A stretch of DNA of 64,000 nucleotides from Cunninghamella blakesleeana (GCA_017871115.1 JAFCIZ010000006.1:1178001-1242000); one strand, 5' to 3'. Positions 40,794 to 51,027 are shown, numbered from the stretch's first letter. Numbers and translations are program-made. Notes: generated by a model not told the origin, from the letters alone.

Positions 40794-42990
40794 TTATAAA
40801 ACAGAATTTTTGGTAGTATTATCTATTGTTCTCCAGGAATTGTTCATAACACCTCGATAATTCCAAACAGGAAATTCTTGCTGAATATTACCGGCTGAGT
40901 CGACTACATATAAAAAAACAGAGGATAAAAAAAAAGATGGAGAAACTCCGTTTTTATTACTTATTTTGTCACTTTTTCCTTTATTCTTTTTCTCTTTTTC
41001 ATTTTTTCCTTTCTTGTATTACCGGCTCTACTAACAATGCGAGTATTTCTTTTTACGTTAATAGTAGCATTCCATAAACACCAACCCCACACTTTGGTCG
41101 TATTTGGATCTATTTTTGGTTGGTATAATTTAGCTTCAGTCCACGTTTTACCATCATCTCCGGATACATCTAAATAAATGAATATTATATATATATATAT
41201 ATATATGGTGTTAATTTATTATTATTATTATTATATATGAAGGGCTATGTTTATTTTTTCTGTATTTCTTTACCAACTCTTTGAATTGTACGACCTCCAC
41301 CTATTCATGCATACAAAAAAAAAAAAAAAAAGAGAAAGAACAAAAAAAAAGTTTAGTTTTATAATTTTGACTTCATTCTCCGTTTTTTTTTTTTATTAGA
41401 AGAGAATTAATGTGTTACCTGAGAGTGCGTAACCTTGCGCAATAACTTGACGACATGTAGGATCATTCAAAACACCATCAGCTGGATCACAAACATATGA
41501 TTGAACATTGTACTCTCCAATAGAAGGGATTTTACACCAGTATTCAGCCGCTTGTTCTTCTGTTTCAACCTAAAAATAAAAAAAAAACATAATGAATAAA
41601 TAAATATTGTAGAGCATATATCATTTTTATTTCGATTTTTTCTCTATTATCTTTTCTTTTTTGGATACAACTTACATGAGATGGTAATATTTTATAATCA
41701 TTTCTTTGAAAGAATGAATTTGATTCAGTATCTTGAATAGTGATGGATTTTAAAAACTTTACAGACCTTGCACCTATATAACCTATTTATATAAAAAATA
41801 AAGAAAATAATAAAAAAGAATACAGATATTAAATGACCGCTTATCATTATTACTATTATTATTTATTTATTTATTTATTTATATTTATTTATCATTTCCT
41901 TTTTACCTGGAACAACGACACGAAGAGGGGCGCCATGATCTTGAGTCAAAGGTTCATCATTCATTTCATATGCTAATAGTACGTCTCCAAACTCATCACT
42001 AACGAATATGATATATATATTAATATATGTTTATAATGAAACAAAAGGAAAAATATACAAGATAGATTGATCTTATATATACTTACAGTGCTTTTGTAAG
42101 AGGAATAGAAGAACCATAACATCTATCTTCTTCACACTAAAATAGGATCGTAAAAAATAAAATGAAATATTAATCATGTTCATAAACATTATCATTTTTA
42201 TATTGATTATTTGCTTGGTATATGTATTACCTCTTCGACGGATTCAAAAGCTACATGAAGATTGCCCAAATTTTCTATACCACAGTTAATACCAATAGAA
42301 TTAAGAACATCTTTAAGTCGACAACCTCCGTATAAACCATTTCCAATAGCCCCCGGCCCCCAGATTACCTTTTTTTGAAAGGAAAAAAAAATAGTCCTTG
42401 TTATTAAACGTTTATTCCTTTTTTATTTGATTCTTTATTTATTATTTTTACCCCTTTCGTATTTTTAACTTTATGTAACCCATCACGTCTGTTTCCCTAC
42501 ATTTATATAATAATAATAATAGATATTAGTTCATATTAATACTAAAATGATCCTTGTAAATAAAAATAAATAAAAATAAAAGATTATTTACTGCACACTA
42601 GTTGTAATTAATAAAAAAAAAAAAAAAAAGGTCAGATCAATCAATTTTATTGTTTTTTTTTCCCACACTTTGTTCTCACGACGTTCAATTATTCTTTTTT
42701 ACCTGCATGGCCATAACAACTTTTTTCTTTTTAAACTGTTGTTTTAAATCATTAACAGTAATAGAAAAAGGACTTGAAATACCAATCCCTTTGATTTCAA
42801 TAGTATGAGAGCCATCTAATATAGGGAGAGGACCATGGGAACGACAAAAGAAATGAGTTAAAGGTGTAATATATTGTTTAACAAGATCAGAGGGTGTAGG
42901 TTCTGCATTAAATGGTTGCTCCTTACGAATGATTAATTCAAAATCACTTCGTTGTGGTTCTTGGGAATAGTTTAATTGTTTATGAGTCAT
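40794..42990 (-). CDS. Sulfite oxidase (molybdopterin-dependent, no cytochrome b5 domain)
   Basis: Oxidises sulfite to sulfate using a molybdenum cofactor. Eleven exons on minus join in phase: 42990-42703, 42597-42592, 42496-42452, 42368-42231, 42136-42087, 41998-41907, 41782-41676, 41569-41419, 41300-41274, 41169-41023, 40903-40794, giving 386 aa. Exon 2 is a 6-nt microexon encoding Cys-Ala. It restores the family motif AMQCAGNRR, with Cys97 as the molybdenum ligand. Other motifs: [45 protein letters not shown]-type sequence ([20 protein letters not shown]), [11 protein letters not shown] and [11 protein letters not shown]. Both the Mo-binding and the dimerisation domains are present. Lack of a heme domain and the 386-aa length resemble plant-type sulfite oxidase (an oxidase rather than a cytochrome c reductase); this is inference. 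No mitochondrial presequence is obvious. A 27-nt exon 9 is also unusually short. Confidence 0.93.
42592..42597 (-). other. 6-nt microexon (sulfite oxidase exon 2)
   Basis: On the minus strand an acceptor (ACTAG), six coding bases TGTGCA, and a donor (GTAAAT) follow one another. The flanking introns are 42598-42702 (105 nt) and 42497-42591 (95 nt), both GT-AG and both phase 0. Without it the protein would read MAMQ-GNRR, lacking the cysteine that ligates molybdenum in every active member of the family. With it the motif is exact. Confidence 0.85.
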
Positions 42991-43799
42991 TGTAATAAAA
43001 AATAGTTTATAGAAAGAGAGATTTAGAGAAAGAGAAGGGAAAAAAAAAAAGATAAACGAATAAAAAAAGAAAAAGAGAAAGGAAGAGAGAAAAAAGAAAA
43101 AGGAAGGAGTTTTGAAAATTTAAAAATTTAAAAAACCTAATGCAGGTCAGGTGATTTACATTTATGGTAACTATTTCGTCAGGCTGTCGAAATAATTTAT
43201 CTCTTACGTATTGGTACTACTTTTAATATATATATAAATATCAATATTAAATACAAGACTGAAAATATTATTATTATTATTGAATATGCATTACCTATTT
43301 TTAAATTTTTATTTATCTTATTCAAAAACAAAATTGCATATACAAAAAACAAGTGACTATTACTTTTAAAAGTTTAAATATAAATAAACTTGAAGTAATG
43401 TTTATGGTGTGTCGGCTATAAATTGCCATCTATTATTATCATTTTACTGTAACTTTTCTTAACTTAATTTCTTTTTTCCTCCTTTCCTTTATTTTTTTTT
43501 ACGCCAAAGTTAATGTAACACATGTAAAAAAATAAAATAAAAAAAATCCTACTGATACTATTTGATAAAAAAAAATAAGTAATATACATCCTTTTATTTA
43601 TATAATACTACTAGATATGAGATACATACATATATATATATGCGTGCGTGTGTAAACAAGCTTGCATGCTCTTCTATAAATTTTATTTTTTCATCTATTA
43701 TCACTAAATACAAGTACTATAATAATTATATTTTTTATTATTTGACATATAATGATCCGATCAACATGGTATTTCAATATTTTAATAACATAATCATAC
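42991..43799. other. Intergenic region, sulfite oxidase upstream side
   Basis: AT-rich. A long purine-rich tract (43010-43108, pyrimidine-rich on the coding strand) precedes the sulfite oxidase start. No further gene; the open stretch at 43640-43828 is noise. Confidence 0.5.
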
Positions 43800-44290
43800 T
43801 CTATACGTTGGCCAGTTTCATAATATAGCCTTGGATATTTACCGGTTTACTTGAATAATAATATTTAATTTAAATATTTATTTTTCTTCAAGATAATAAA
43901 TTAATTGGTTTAGAATTTTAACAGAAACAAAAATATAAATACAATATATACATTTGTCACTTTCATAAGCTGATATATAACACTGGTTGACTTATATAAA
44001 TAACTGCATTTAAATTCAATATTATCTTTTCACTACAGGTACTAAATCAGTTAGTTTGAAATTTTAATAGGTCCATATTATAACCATTATATACTTGCCA
44101 ACTAAATTTATAAAATGGTCTTGAACGTTAACGGATTTGTTTAAATATTTAGGTGCAAACTAAATGTTTATTTTTTGCCATAGATAATAAGCCATTTGAT
44201 TTTGATTTTAATTTTTTACATTTCAATAAACTAGCCAATATATGTGCCTATAGTAGTTTTCATAAGGTGAAATTGAGCATCCATAGAATA
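43800..44290. repeat. Degenerate tandem repeat, unit about 145-150 bp
   Basis: By eye, at least three diverged units follow each other. Each has a phrase like TTGCCA/TTGGCCAGTTTCATAA, then a CTTGGAT/CTTGAACG-ACGGTTT segment, then (A)GATAATAA-(N)-TTGGTTTAGAATTTTAA. Starting points are near 43812, 43960 and 44095, with part of a fourth near 44228. The units are poorly conserved, so exact boundaries and copy number need a self-alignment. They are non-coding. Confidence 0.35.
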
Positions 44291-44680
44291 ATTCGAGTAT
44301 TGCATAATTTTTTAAAAAAAAATTTGAAGCAACGTTTCTTTATTGCGTATATATATATTATTACTTATTCGTTATTGCTGTTATGTTCTGGCTAAACCTT
44401 CCAAAATTTTAATATTATATTTTTAACGTTAGTCTATAAACTTGTTTTAAAAAAATATTGATATTTAGCCATATAAGAAATTATTTTTTATTACAAGAAC
44501 CTATGTCTTTGTATTTTTTGTAAAAAAACATACTAAATTAAATTCACGTATTTCTATTAATATTTTTTTTTAAAGCAAGTTGTTTAAATTGAAAGTTAAG
44601 CAGTTTGTCCACTAAGTTGATTTAAAATGTGATCGACTATGTAGTTTATTTTTTTTCACAAGTAGAGCCACCCTATGTTT
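44291..44680. other. AT-rich intergenic region
   Basis: No feature recognised between the degenerate repeat and the nuclease-like relic. Confidence 0.4.
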
Positions 44681-45296
44681 TCATTGTTCAGATCCTTTTT
44701 TTAAGTTTCTTTCAATTAGTTTAAATGTTTCTTCACATTTCCATATAATATTTGATTTAATATCATTACTACCATTTATACTGCCCCCTTTACACCAAAC
44801 AAATTCCCAACTATACCCTGCTGTTGCAATACCATACACTATAGGAGTTTTTGGAGCACTAATTTTAATATTTTAATGTAAGCATTACATAACTGCATAA
44901 GAATTTGTGCTCTATCTTGATCCCAAACTTGCTTTTTAGCTTCAACAACAATTAAAATTCAATAGGTTCTTTAATATCCTCACTATCAATTTGTTTTTCT
45001 TTTTTAATCATTACACTTTTACCATAATATTGTGCAATAATATAATGAATAACAGTAGATACAAATTTTTGTCTTTTAGATTCATTCCCTTGATTAGCCG
45101 ATCCATAAGATTTAGTCAATGCGATAAGATTTTCACATATATGTTCAATAACTTTATCATCAATTTCAAGGTGGTCTAAAACTTTTTCAAATGATAAATT
45201 TGCATATTTTTTTATCCTGTCTGTTTTAAATATATCTACAACTGTTTCTTGTATTTGCTTTCTTTTTTTATCTTCTGGAGTACCATCTTCTGACAT
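44681..45296 (-). pseudogene. Frameshifted PD-(D/E)XK-nuclease-like protein
   Basis: The first 114 codons from the ATG at 45296 are open (MSEDGTPEDKKRKQIQE..., to a TAA at 44952). Coding sense then resumes in another frame with IVVEAKKQVWDQDRAQILMQ, and after a second shift near 44880 with TPIVYGIATAGYSWEFVW, ending at a TGA at 44681. A Val-Glu-Ala-Lys-Lys core (E-x-K) followed by a Gln/Leu-rich helix and a VYGI.T.G..W.F strand is what I associate with restriction-endonuclease-fold modules found in many fungal repetitive or effector-like proteins. Both breaks lie in A/T-rich runs. Whether it is a decayed gene, two sequencing errors or a gene with unusual introns cannot be settled by reading; the fold assignment is inference. 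Confidence 0.5.
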
Positions 45297-45599
45297 TATA
45301 TAAATAAAAAAAATTATATTTTCATATATAAAAGAAAAAAAAAGCATAAAGTAAAAAAAAAGTATCCCCTTAAATCTAAACTCAGTATGCTTATCATGAG
45401 ATCGTATGTTTTTATCACATTGATATATTTGTATTCTCTATTATAAACATCTAATATAATTTATTTTATCATAATTAATATCTATTATTTTCATTGTTTT
45501 TAACACTTTTTCGATTCGGTTCTATGAAAATTTTATTACTTTTTTACTAACATTGGAATACTTTTTTACTCATATTTTTTATTACGATATATGTCTATA

Positions 45600-46968
45600 C
45601 TATAAACTATCTACTACTATGTTGTTAAACCTTCCATATTTGGGCAAAACACAGATATAATTTTTAAATATATTTATATATAAATGCCCATGTATATATA
45701 TTTACTAGCTTTATATTTATATTTAATATTATTTTATATCTATATATTTTATATTTTATCCAACATATATTCACCTCTTTTTACACTACAATCTATGTTT
45801 AAATTCAGCCTTTTTAATATAAAAAGAACTGAATTTTTTTTACAATTTTTGAAAAAAATCAGTTGATAAAAACAGTTATTTTTAGTTTTAAATAAGCACT
45901 TTTACTATAACAAATAAGTTTTATTAAGCCATCCTTTTAATTAAAGATTATATCTATTTTATACTAATATTGTTGATTATTATCTAATATTATTTTATAT
46001 TATTTTATATTATTTTATTATAATAATCGTTGATTTTTATCCAGTTATATAATTTATTTTATTTTACTTTATTAAACTAAACTAAGTTGTGTCGACAATG
46101 ATGATACCAATGGCGCTCCTTAAATTAGTCACTGCTTTTTGGAATCACCGTTCTTGGAACCATTGTTCCTGGAACCGTCGTTCTATATGAAAGTCACTTT
46201 CATCTCCTTTCCCTACTCTCAATATACTTTAAATAATTATTTTAATTTTTTTAAATATAAATAGAACCAATTTTTTTCTCTTTCTTTCTTTTAAATTGTC
46301 AAATTTTTATAACAAATCGTCATCTACTAAATAATTATTAAACTTGTCCACATTATAAAACTAACTTTATAATTTTATTTTAATTTATTTTAACTTACTA
46401 TAACATATGCAATTATTGAGTTATCTATTTTATTTTTACTTTTTATATTTTTATATTATTTTATTTTATAATATTTATTCACTTAAATATTTTATACAAT
46501 ACTGATTTAAATCATTTTAAACTTTTACTACTGTTTTATTTGGCGGTCATTAAACTTTTGCTTTAATCCTGTTTATATTTTATAATTTTTATTTTATTTC
46601 TTTTTATTTTTTTAATTTTATTTTATTTTATTTTTTTTATTTCTTTTATTTTTTTATATTAAGCCGTTCTACTTATAAAACAGGAACTAGTGCTCACTGG
46701 AAACTTATTATATAATTTATAATACTCATTCCTCATTTCAAAAAATAAATCTTAACCAAAAACCCAAACAACTACTCATAAAACAAGATACTGATGCTTG
46801 CTGACAACTTAACTAAACTATAAAAATATAGAAGGAAATTCCACTTTTTAAACAACTAAATAAATCCACACAACAATACTCATTCCTCATTTCAAAAAAA
46901 TAAATCTTAACTAAAAATCCACATAATACTATAAAAGGAAATTTCACTTTCTAAAGTACTAACAATAT
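45600..46968 (+). repeat. Diverged dispersed repeat, copy A
   Basis: AT-rich, non-coding sequence that matches, with many differences, the DNA flanking the second DIRS element. About 45620-45965 corresponds to 51365-51733 (shared phrases such as GTTTAAATTCAG, TTTTTGAAAAA.TCAGTT and AACAAATAAG/AACCAATAAG). About 45965-46090 corresponds to 57800-57990 (TAATATTGTTGATTA.TATC), and 46670-46870 to 58000-58110 and 58690-58800 (ACTTATAAAACA.GA.ACT..TGCTCACTG). The family is not identified; the level of divergence says it is older than the DIRS insertions. Confidence 0.5.
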
Positions 46969-47117
46969 TGTCGGTACGATTAGCGGAATTTTAAAAAGCA
47001 TTTTCCTTTTTTAACCTTTTTCATTTAAACCTTTAGTCTCCTATCATACTTTTAATTAATGTGATAAACCTCGCGAATAATTAATATTATTCTATTTTAA
47101 TATTAACTAATAGTATT
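46969..47117 (+). repeat. 170-bp repeat U, copy 1, left part (split by DIRS copy 1)
   Basis: Begins TGTCGGTACGATTAGCGG. All 149 bases read here match, base for base by eye, the reverse complement of 59042-59190. The remaining ~20 bases of the unit are found at 51340-51359, on the other side of the DIRS element. The unit is therefore interrupted by that element. Confidence 0.85.
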
Positions 47118-47131
47118 ACACTTCGCTTTTC

Positions 47132-47211
47132 GTGATATTAGTTGTTATCATTCTTTTCCTTTATTTAGATCGAACAATTTTATTACTGAGTTTTAAAAAT
47201 TATTATAAAAT

Positions 47212-47250
<39 letters not shown>

Positions 47251-47258
47251 CTTCTTTT
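47132..47258. repeat. DIRS copy 1 left inverted terminal repeat
   Basis: Near-perfect inverse of 51167-51288. Both carry the copy-specific variant ATTTTATTACTGAG. The outer 18 bases (47114-47131) are not in the right repeat; they are complementary instead to the first half of the internal complementary region. A T-run of about 35 lies inside it. Confidence 0.85.
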
Positions 47259-47300
47259 CGTTCGACTATTTTACTACGCACTGGACTTCCGTCGTTGATT

Positions 47301-48200
47301 ATGTCTACTAACGAATCTAATAATGTTCCTAATAATTCTAATGAACAAGCTCCACAATGGGCCATTAATCTTCTCCAAAGAATTGAGCAATTGGAAACCT
47401 CTTCTTCTTCCAATTATCCTTTTTATAATGAAGATCCTAATGTACAAATCCGTTTTCCTGGTGCAGATTTCACACCTACAGCCGATATGTTACAACAATG
47501 CCCTTATATACAAAAGGATTTCTTTCGTCATACTTTACTGGATACAGATCGTCGCCGTTTTATATTCGATTGCCCTAAAAACACTCTTCGCACATATGAA
47601 CCACCAAAATCAATCAAAGTTAGTCAATCAACACAGGCAAAGATTATTAATAACCATCTTTATGGTATTCAATACCGATTATCAGGTATCACTCGGCCAA
47701 TGGATTGGTTCACTTATCAACTTCTTTATAATAATTGGACACCGGAACAACAACAACAACATACCTTGGATTTTCTGGCAAATATCGATGCTCTTTTATC
47801 AGATTTGGCATCTCACCTTACTACACTTCGACAAGAAAATGTTTGTAAAGGACTGCCTACAAGAGTTTCCCCTCCTTCCGCTGATGATAACCTTCTTATG
47901 GATCCAAAAGAATTGGCTGATCACATTAAACTTCAACAGTCTATCCAACAAACTACAAATAAAAAATTCATGCGTAATAAACCCCGACATAAATCCTCCT
48001 TTAATAACGACATTAATTCAGGGGTCACTAATGAAGAATATTCACCATCAAGATTTCCACATTCTAATAATTCATACGACGCTAAACAATCCAACAAATT
48101 TAATAATTCAAAAGATTCTGACACTAATTCTAACAATCCTTTTATTAAAAATTCTTTTCAAAAATTTCATTCACGCCATCATTCCAACAAAAGGATATAA
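47301..48200 (+). CDS. DIRS copy 1 gag-like ORF1
   Basis: 299 aa from the ATG at 47301 to the TAA at 48200. It starts MSTNESNNVPNNSNEQAPQW with a coiled-coil-like LLQRIEQLE, a central GITRPMDWFTYQLLYNNWTPEQQQQ segment and an Asn/Ser-rich basic tail. Position and composition fit the structural (gag-like) protein of DIRS elements. No zinc knuckle is visible. The same ORF in copy 2 is broken by the mariner insertion. Confidence 0.75.
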   Translation: MSTNESNNVPNNSNEQAPQWAINLLQRIEQLETSSSSNYPFYNEDPNVQIRFPGADFTPTADMLQQCPYIQKDFFRHTLLDTDRRRFIFDCPKNTLRTYEPPKSIKVSQSTQAKIINNHLYGIQYRLSGITRPMDWFTYQLLYNNWTPEQQQQHTLDFLANIDALLSDLASHLTTLRQENVCKGLPTRVSPPSADDNLLMDPKELADHIKLQQSIQQTTNKKFMRNKPRHKSSFNNDINSGVTNEEYSPSRFPHSNNSYDAKQSNKFNNSKDSDTNSNNPFIKNSFQKFHSRHHSNKRI

Positions 48201-50128
48201 TACCTGTAGGAGGTCGTCTTTCTTATTTCTCTTCCTTTTGGTCTTCTTCCTTACCTTCTCCTTTACCTTCATGGATTCATCAAATAATTCATCAAGGATA
48301 CAAAATTCCTCTTCGCCACCAACCTCCTCTCACCTTTCCATACCTATTTCATCATCAACCGCAACTACACAATCAGACTTCCACCAACACCATAGAATTA
48401 GAGATACAAACCTTATTACAAAAACAAGCCATAGAACCAATCCCTCCACACTCAATAGGTTTCCACTCCAACATCTTCGTAATTCCAAAGAAAGATGGAG
48501 GCCTTCGCACCATTCTCAATTTAAAACAACTCAACAATTATTTACCAACTTATCACTTCAAGATGGAATCAATGACGACAATAACCAAACTTCTACAACA
48601 AGGAGATTACCTTACCTCCATAGATCTTCAGGGCGCCTTTCATTACATCCCAATCCACCCTTCTTCAAGACATCTACTACAATTCAAATGGAAAGACCAA
48701 ATATACCAATACAAAGTTTTACCATTCGGCCTCAGCCTTTCTCCACTTATATTCACAAAAATATTAAAACCAATACTTCGTTGGGCAAGAAGAAAGGGTA
48801 TAAGGATTACAGCTTACCTAGACGATTTGTTGATAATGGCATCTTCCAAAGCACAAGCAAATCTTCAAACCAAACAAGTAATAGAAAAAATGACACAATT
48901 AGGATGGATGATAAATACCAAAAAGTCTTCTCTAAATCCCCAACAACACATTCAACACTTAGGGATGATTATAAATTCAAAAGATATGATGATATCAGTT
49001 CCAGGAAAGAAGATCAGATCGATACGACGCATGGCCTACCAGTTATTGAAAAAGACAACAACAACTTGGACCAACCTATCGAGATTCATAGGCACAGTTC
49101 TAGCCACTCAACTGGGCAATCAACAAGCAAGACTTCGGACGAGATCCATGGTTCAAATTCTAAATCGATTCAGACATCATTCCCATTGCCAGATCAATCA
49201 ACAAATGAAAGCAGAATTAATTTGGTGGATCTCTCAACTAACGAAATGGAATGGACACCACATTATCAACAATCTACCGACAATTCAGATTTTCACGGAT
49301 GCATCAGACAAAGGATGGGCTATAGTATGGGATCAACAGAAAATACAGGGTCAATGGTCCAAACAGGAACTGAAATACCACATCAATGTCAAAGAGTTAT
49401 TGACAATCAAAAAGATATTTCAACATCTACAATTCCAACGTTTTCAACATATACAGATTTGCTCAGACAACCGTTCGGCAATTGCTTATGTACAACATTA
49501 CGGGGGAACTCGTTCATTGATACTGAACCAAATAGCGATGTCTATCTGGAAACTATGCTTCCATCAATCCATATACCTATCCACCCTATATGTTCCGTCC
49601 AAACTAAATCCTGCGGATGCACCATCACGCCAACTTCAACAAGAAATAGAATGGACACTACCAAAGAACACGTTTCAGATGATAGATCAATTATGGGGAC
49701 CTCATTCAATAGATCTTTTTGCGACACACAACAACAGTCAACTCAAGAAATTTGTTTCCCTTCAATATCATCATCAAGCAACTTGGATCAATGCTTTTTC
49801 CAAGGACTGGTCAACAATAACAGGTCGCTTATACATAGCACCTCCTTGGAACCTATTATCCAAAATAATACAGAGACTTTGGTTACAACCGACACAAGCA
49901 ACACTTTTGACACCGAACTGGCCATCAGCCCCTTGGTTTCCTCTCCTAAGACAATTGACCAACCAATCACCAATACTTCTTCACCAATATCAATTAATTC
50001 ACCAACCCATTCAACAATCATTATCAACTCTACACCAGAATCACCATCAACTACATCTTCAACAATATCCCATCCAACACCTTCAACAAAAAATACAAAA
50101 AAACGATCAATGGACAATGCTAGCGTAG
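48149..50128 (+). CDS. DIRS copy 1 reverse transcriptase / RNase H / methyltransferase-like ORF2
   Basis: Open from 48149 to the TAG at 50126-50128 (659 codons), frame -1 relative to ORF1 and overlapping it by 52 nt, so it has no own ATG near its start. Translation by -1 frameshifting or re-initiation is inference. Order: GGRLSYFSSFW and WIHQIIHQGYKIPL lead-in, RT (VIPKKDGGLRTILNLKQLN, motif A SIDLQGAFHYIPI, KVLPFGLSLSPLIF, catalytic YLDDLL), RNase H (IFTDASDKGWAIV, HINVKELLTI, CSDNRSAIAYV, SKLNPADAPSR), then a region with SIDLFATHNN, AFSKDW and APPWNLLSKI that fits the methyltransferase-like domain of DIRS elements. Compared with copy 2, motif A has D-to-G and H-to-Y changes and the stop comes earlier (TGG to TAG). 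Confidence 0.88.
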   Translation, partial: KFFSKISFTPSFQQKDIIPVGGRLSYFSSFWSSSLPSPLPSWIHQIIHQGYKIPLRHQPPLTFPYLFHHQPQLHNQTSTNTIELEIQTLLQKQAIEPIPPHSIGFHSNIFVIPKKDGGLRTILNLKQLNNYLPTYHFKMESMTTITKLLQQGDYLTSIDLQGAFHYIPIHPSSRHLLQFKWKDQIYQYKVLPFGLSLSPLIFTKILKPILRWARRKGIRITAYLDDLLIMASSKAQANLQTKQVIEKMTQLGWMINTKKSSLNPQQHIQHLGMIINSKDMMISVPGKKIRSIRRMAYQLLKKTTTTWTNLSRFIGTVLATQLGNQQARLRTRSMVQILNRFRHHSHCQINQQMKAELIWWISQLTKWNGHHIINNLPTIQIFTDASDKGWAIVWDQQKIQGQWSKQELKYHINVKELLTIKKIFQHLQFQRFQHIQICSDNRSAIAYVQHYGGTRSLILNQIAMSIWKLCFHQSIYLSTLYVPSKLNPADAPSRQLQQEIEWTLPKNTFQMIDQLWGPHSIDLFATHNNSQLKKFVSLQYHHQATWINAFSKDWSTITGRLYIAPPWNLLSKIIQRLWLQPTQATLLTPNWPSAPWFPLLRQLTNQSPILLHQYQLIHQPIQQSLSTLHQNHHQLHLQQYPIQHLQQKIQKNDQWTMLA

Positions 50129-51027
50129 AACATCAACCATCCAAAAAGAGAAAATTAAATCAACTTTCCAAAACAGCAACAACAATAATTGACCAACACA
50201 AAAATAAAGTATGCAGAACTTATAACAACAACCAACAAAAATTTAAACAATGGTGTGAAGATAAATCCATTGATTATAATACTGATCCACATATCCACAT
50301 TGTTAATTTCCTCTCCGATATTTATCACAGTCGAAGATATTCGACAAGTACAATTCGTGTATACTCCACAGCTTTACTTCAACTATATAATAAAAAAACT
50401 CAACAATTAATTAAAAATAATGAGAGTTTTATTACTTTACTAAAAGCTATAGATAATAATACTATACAACCTAATAAAAAATGGGATTACGACATACATC
50501 CTGCTTTACATTATATTTCTAACCTAGGAAATAATTCATCACTTACCATTACTCTAATCACTATAAAATCTATCTGGTTATTAGCTATGGCAGGTTTCCT
50601 TCGTCCTTCGGATATTGCTCGTATCGATATGGACAAAAACCGTATCGATAACAAAGGAATCCTACATTTATTGGTTATAGCACCAAAAGAAAAAAGGAAG
50701 GACATAAAAATAAACAGATTATATAGATATGTGAATGATCTTAGTATGCCTCTGTCGAAAGACAGAATAGCTAAATATATTAGGGAGGTAATGTCAAAGG
50801 TTAATAAAGAAGAAGGTGCTCCAATTCCAAGTGCAAGAGCATTAGCGGCCACCTTAGCTGCTCAAGCAGGCATTTCAGTGGATGATATTGTAGCCCATGG
50901 GTCTTGGTCCTCTAAAGATATTTTCGAACACTTCTATCGTATATCTTCCTATGGGTCATCTAATATAACAGAAGAAACTCTGAATGAACAACTAATATCA
51001 CGAAAAGCGAAGTGTAATATGATGTAA
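50110..51027 (+). CDS. DIRS copy 1 tyrosine recombinase ORF3 (internally deleted)
   Basis: 305 aa from the ATG at 50110, which overlaps the end of ORF2 by 19 nt in the third frame. The N-terminal SAM-like core-binding region (CRTYNNNQQKFKQWCEDKSI, STSTIRVYSTALLQLY) is followed by the catalytic domain with the box I Arg in GFLRPSDIARI and box II SARALAATLAAQAGIS, HGSWSSKDIFEHFYR (Arg, His/Trp, Tyr). Between the boxes, 44 residues present in copy 2, including LLCPVQAYQHY, are missing here. Activity is doubtful. The same frame is open far upstream (to 47323), but that translation looks like an out-of-frame shadow. Confidence 0.85.
   Translation: MDNASVEHQPSKKRKLNQLSKTATTIIDQHKNKVCRTYNNNQQKFKQWCEDKSIDYNTDPHIHIVNFLSDIYHSRRYSTSTIRVYSTALLQLYNKKTQQLIKNNESFITLLKAIDNNTIQPNKKWDYDIHPALHYISNLGNNSSLTITLITIKSIWLLAMAGFLRPSDIARIDMDKNRIDNKGILHLLVIAPKEKRKDIKINRLYRYVNDLSMPLSKDRIAKYIREVMSKVNKEEGAPIPSARALAATLAAQAGISVDDIVAHGSWSSKDIFEHFYRISSYGSSNITEETLNEQLISRKAKCNMM

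Noticed and set aside
40577..42990. Operon-like coupling of SGF73 and sulfite oxidase (217 bp apart, same strand)
   Set aside because: No shared function, and the sulfite oxidase gene has its own upstream pyrimidine tract; close packing is general in this window.
47323..50109. Upstream part of the 1234-codon recombinase-frame ORF as a real protein
   Set aside because: Overlaps ORF1 and the RT/RNase H domains in another frame and reads as low-complexity Thr/Ser/His; only the part from 50110 has recombinase motifs. Kept as a finding about frame openness.
49542..50117. Minus-strand ORFs across the DIRS RT region (49542-50117 and the equivalent 55845-56420)
   Set aside because: They are antisense mirrors of a strongly biased coding region, identical in both copies because the copies are identical; no independent motif.
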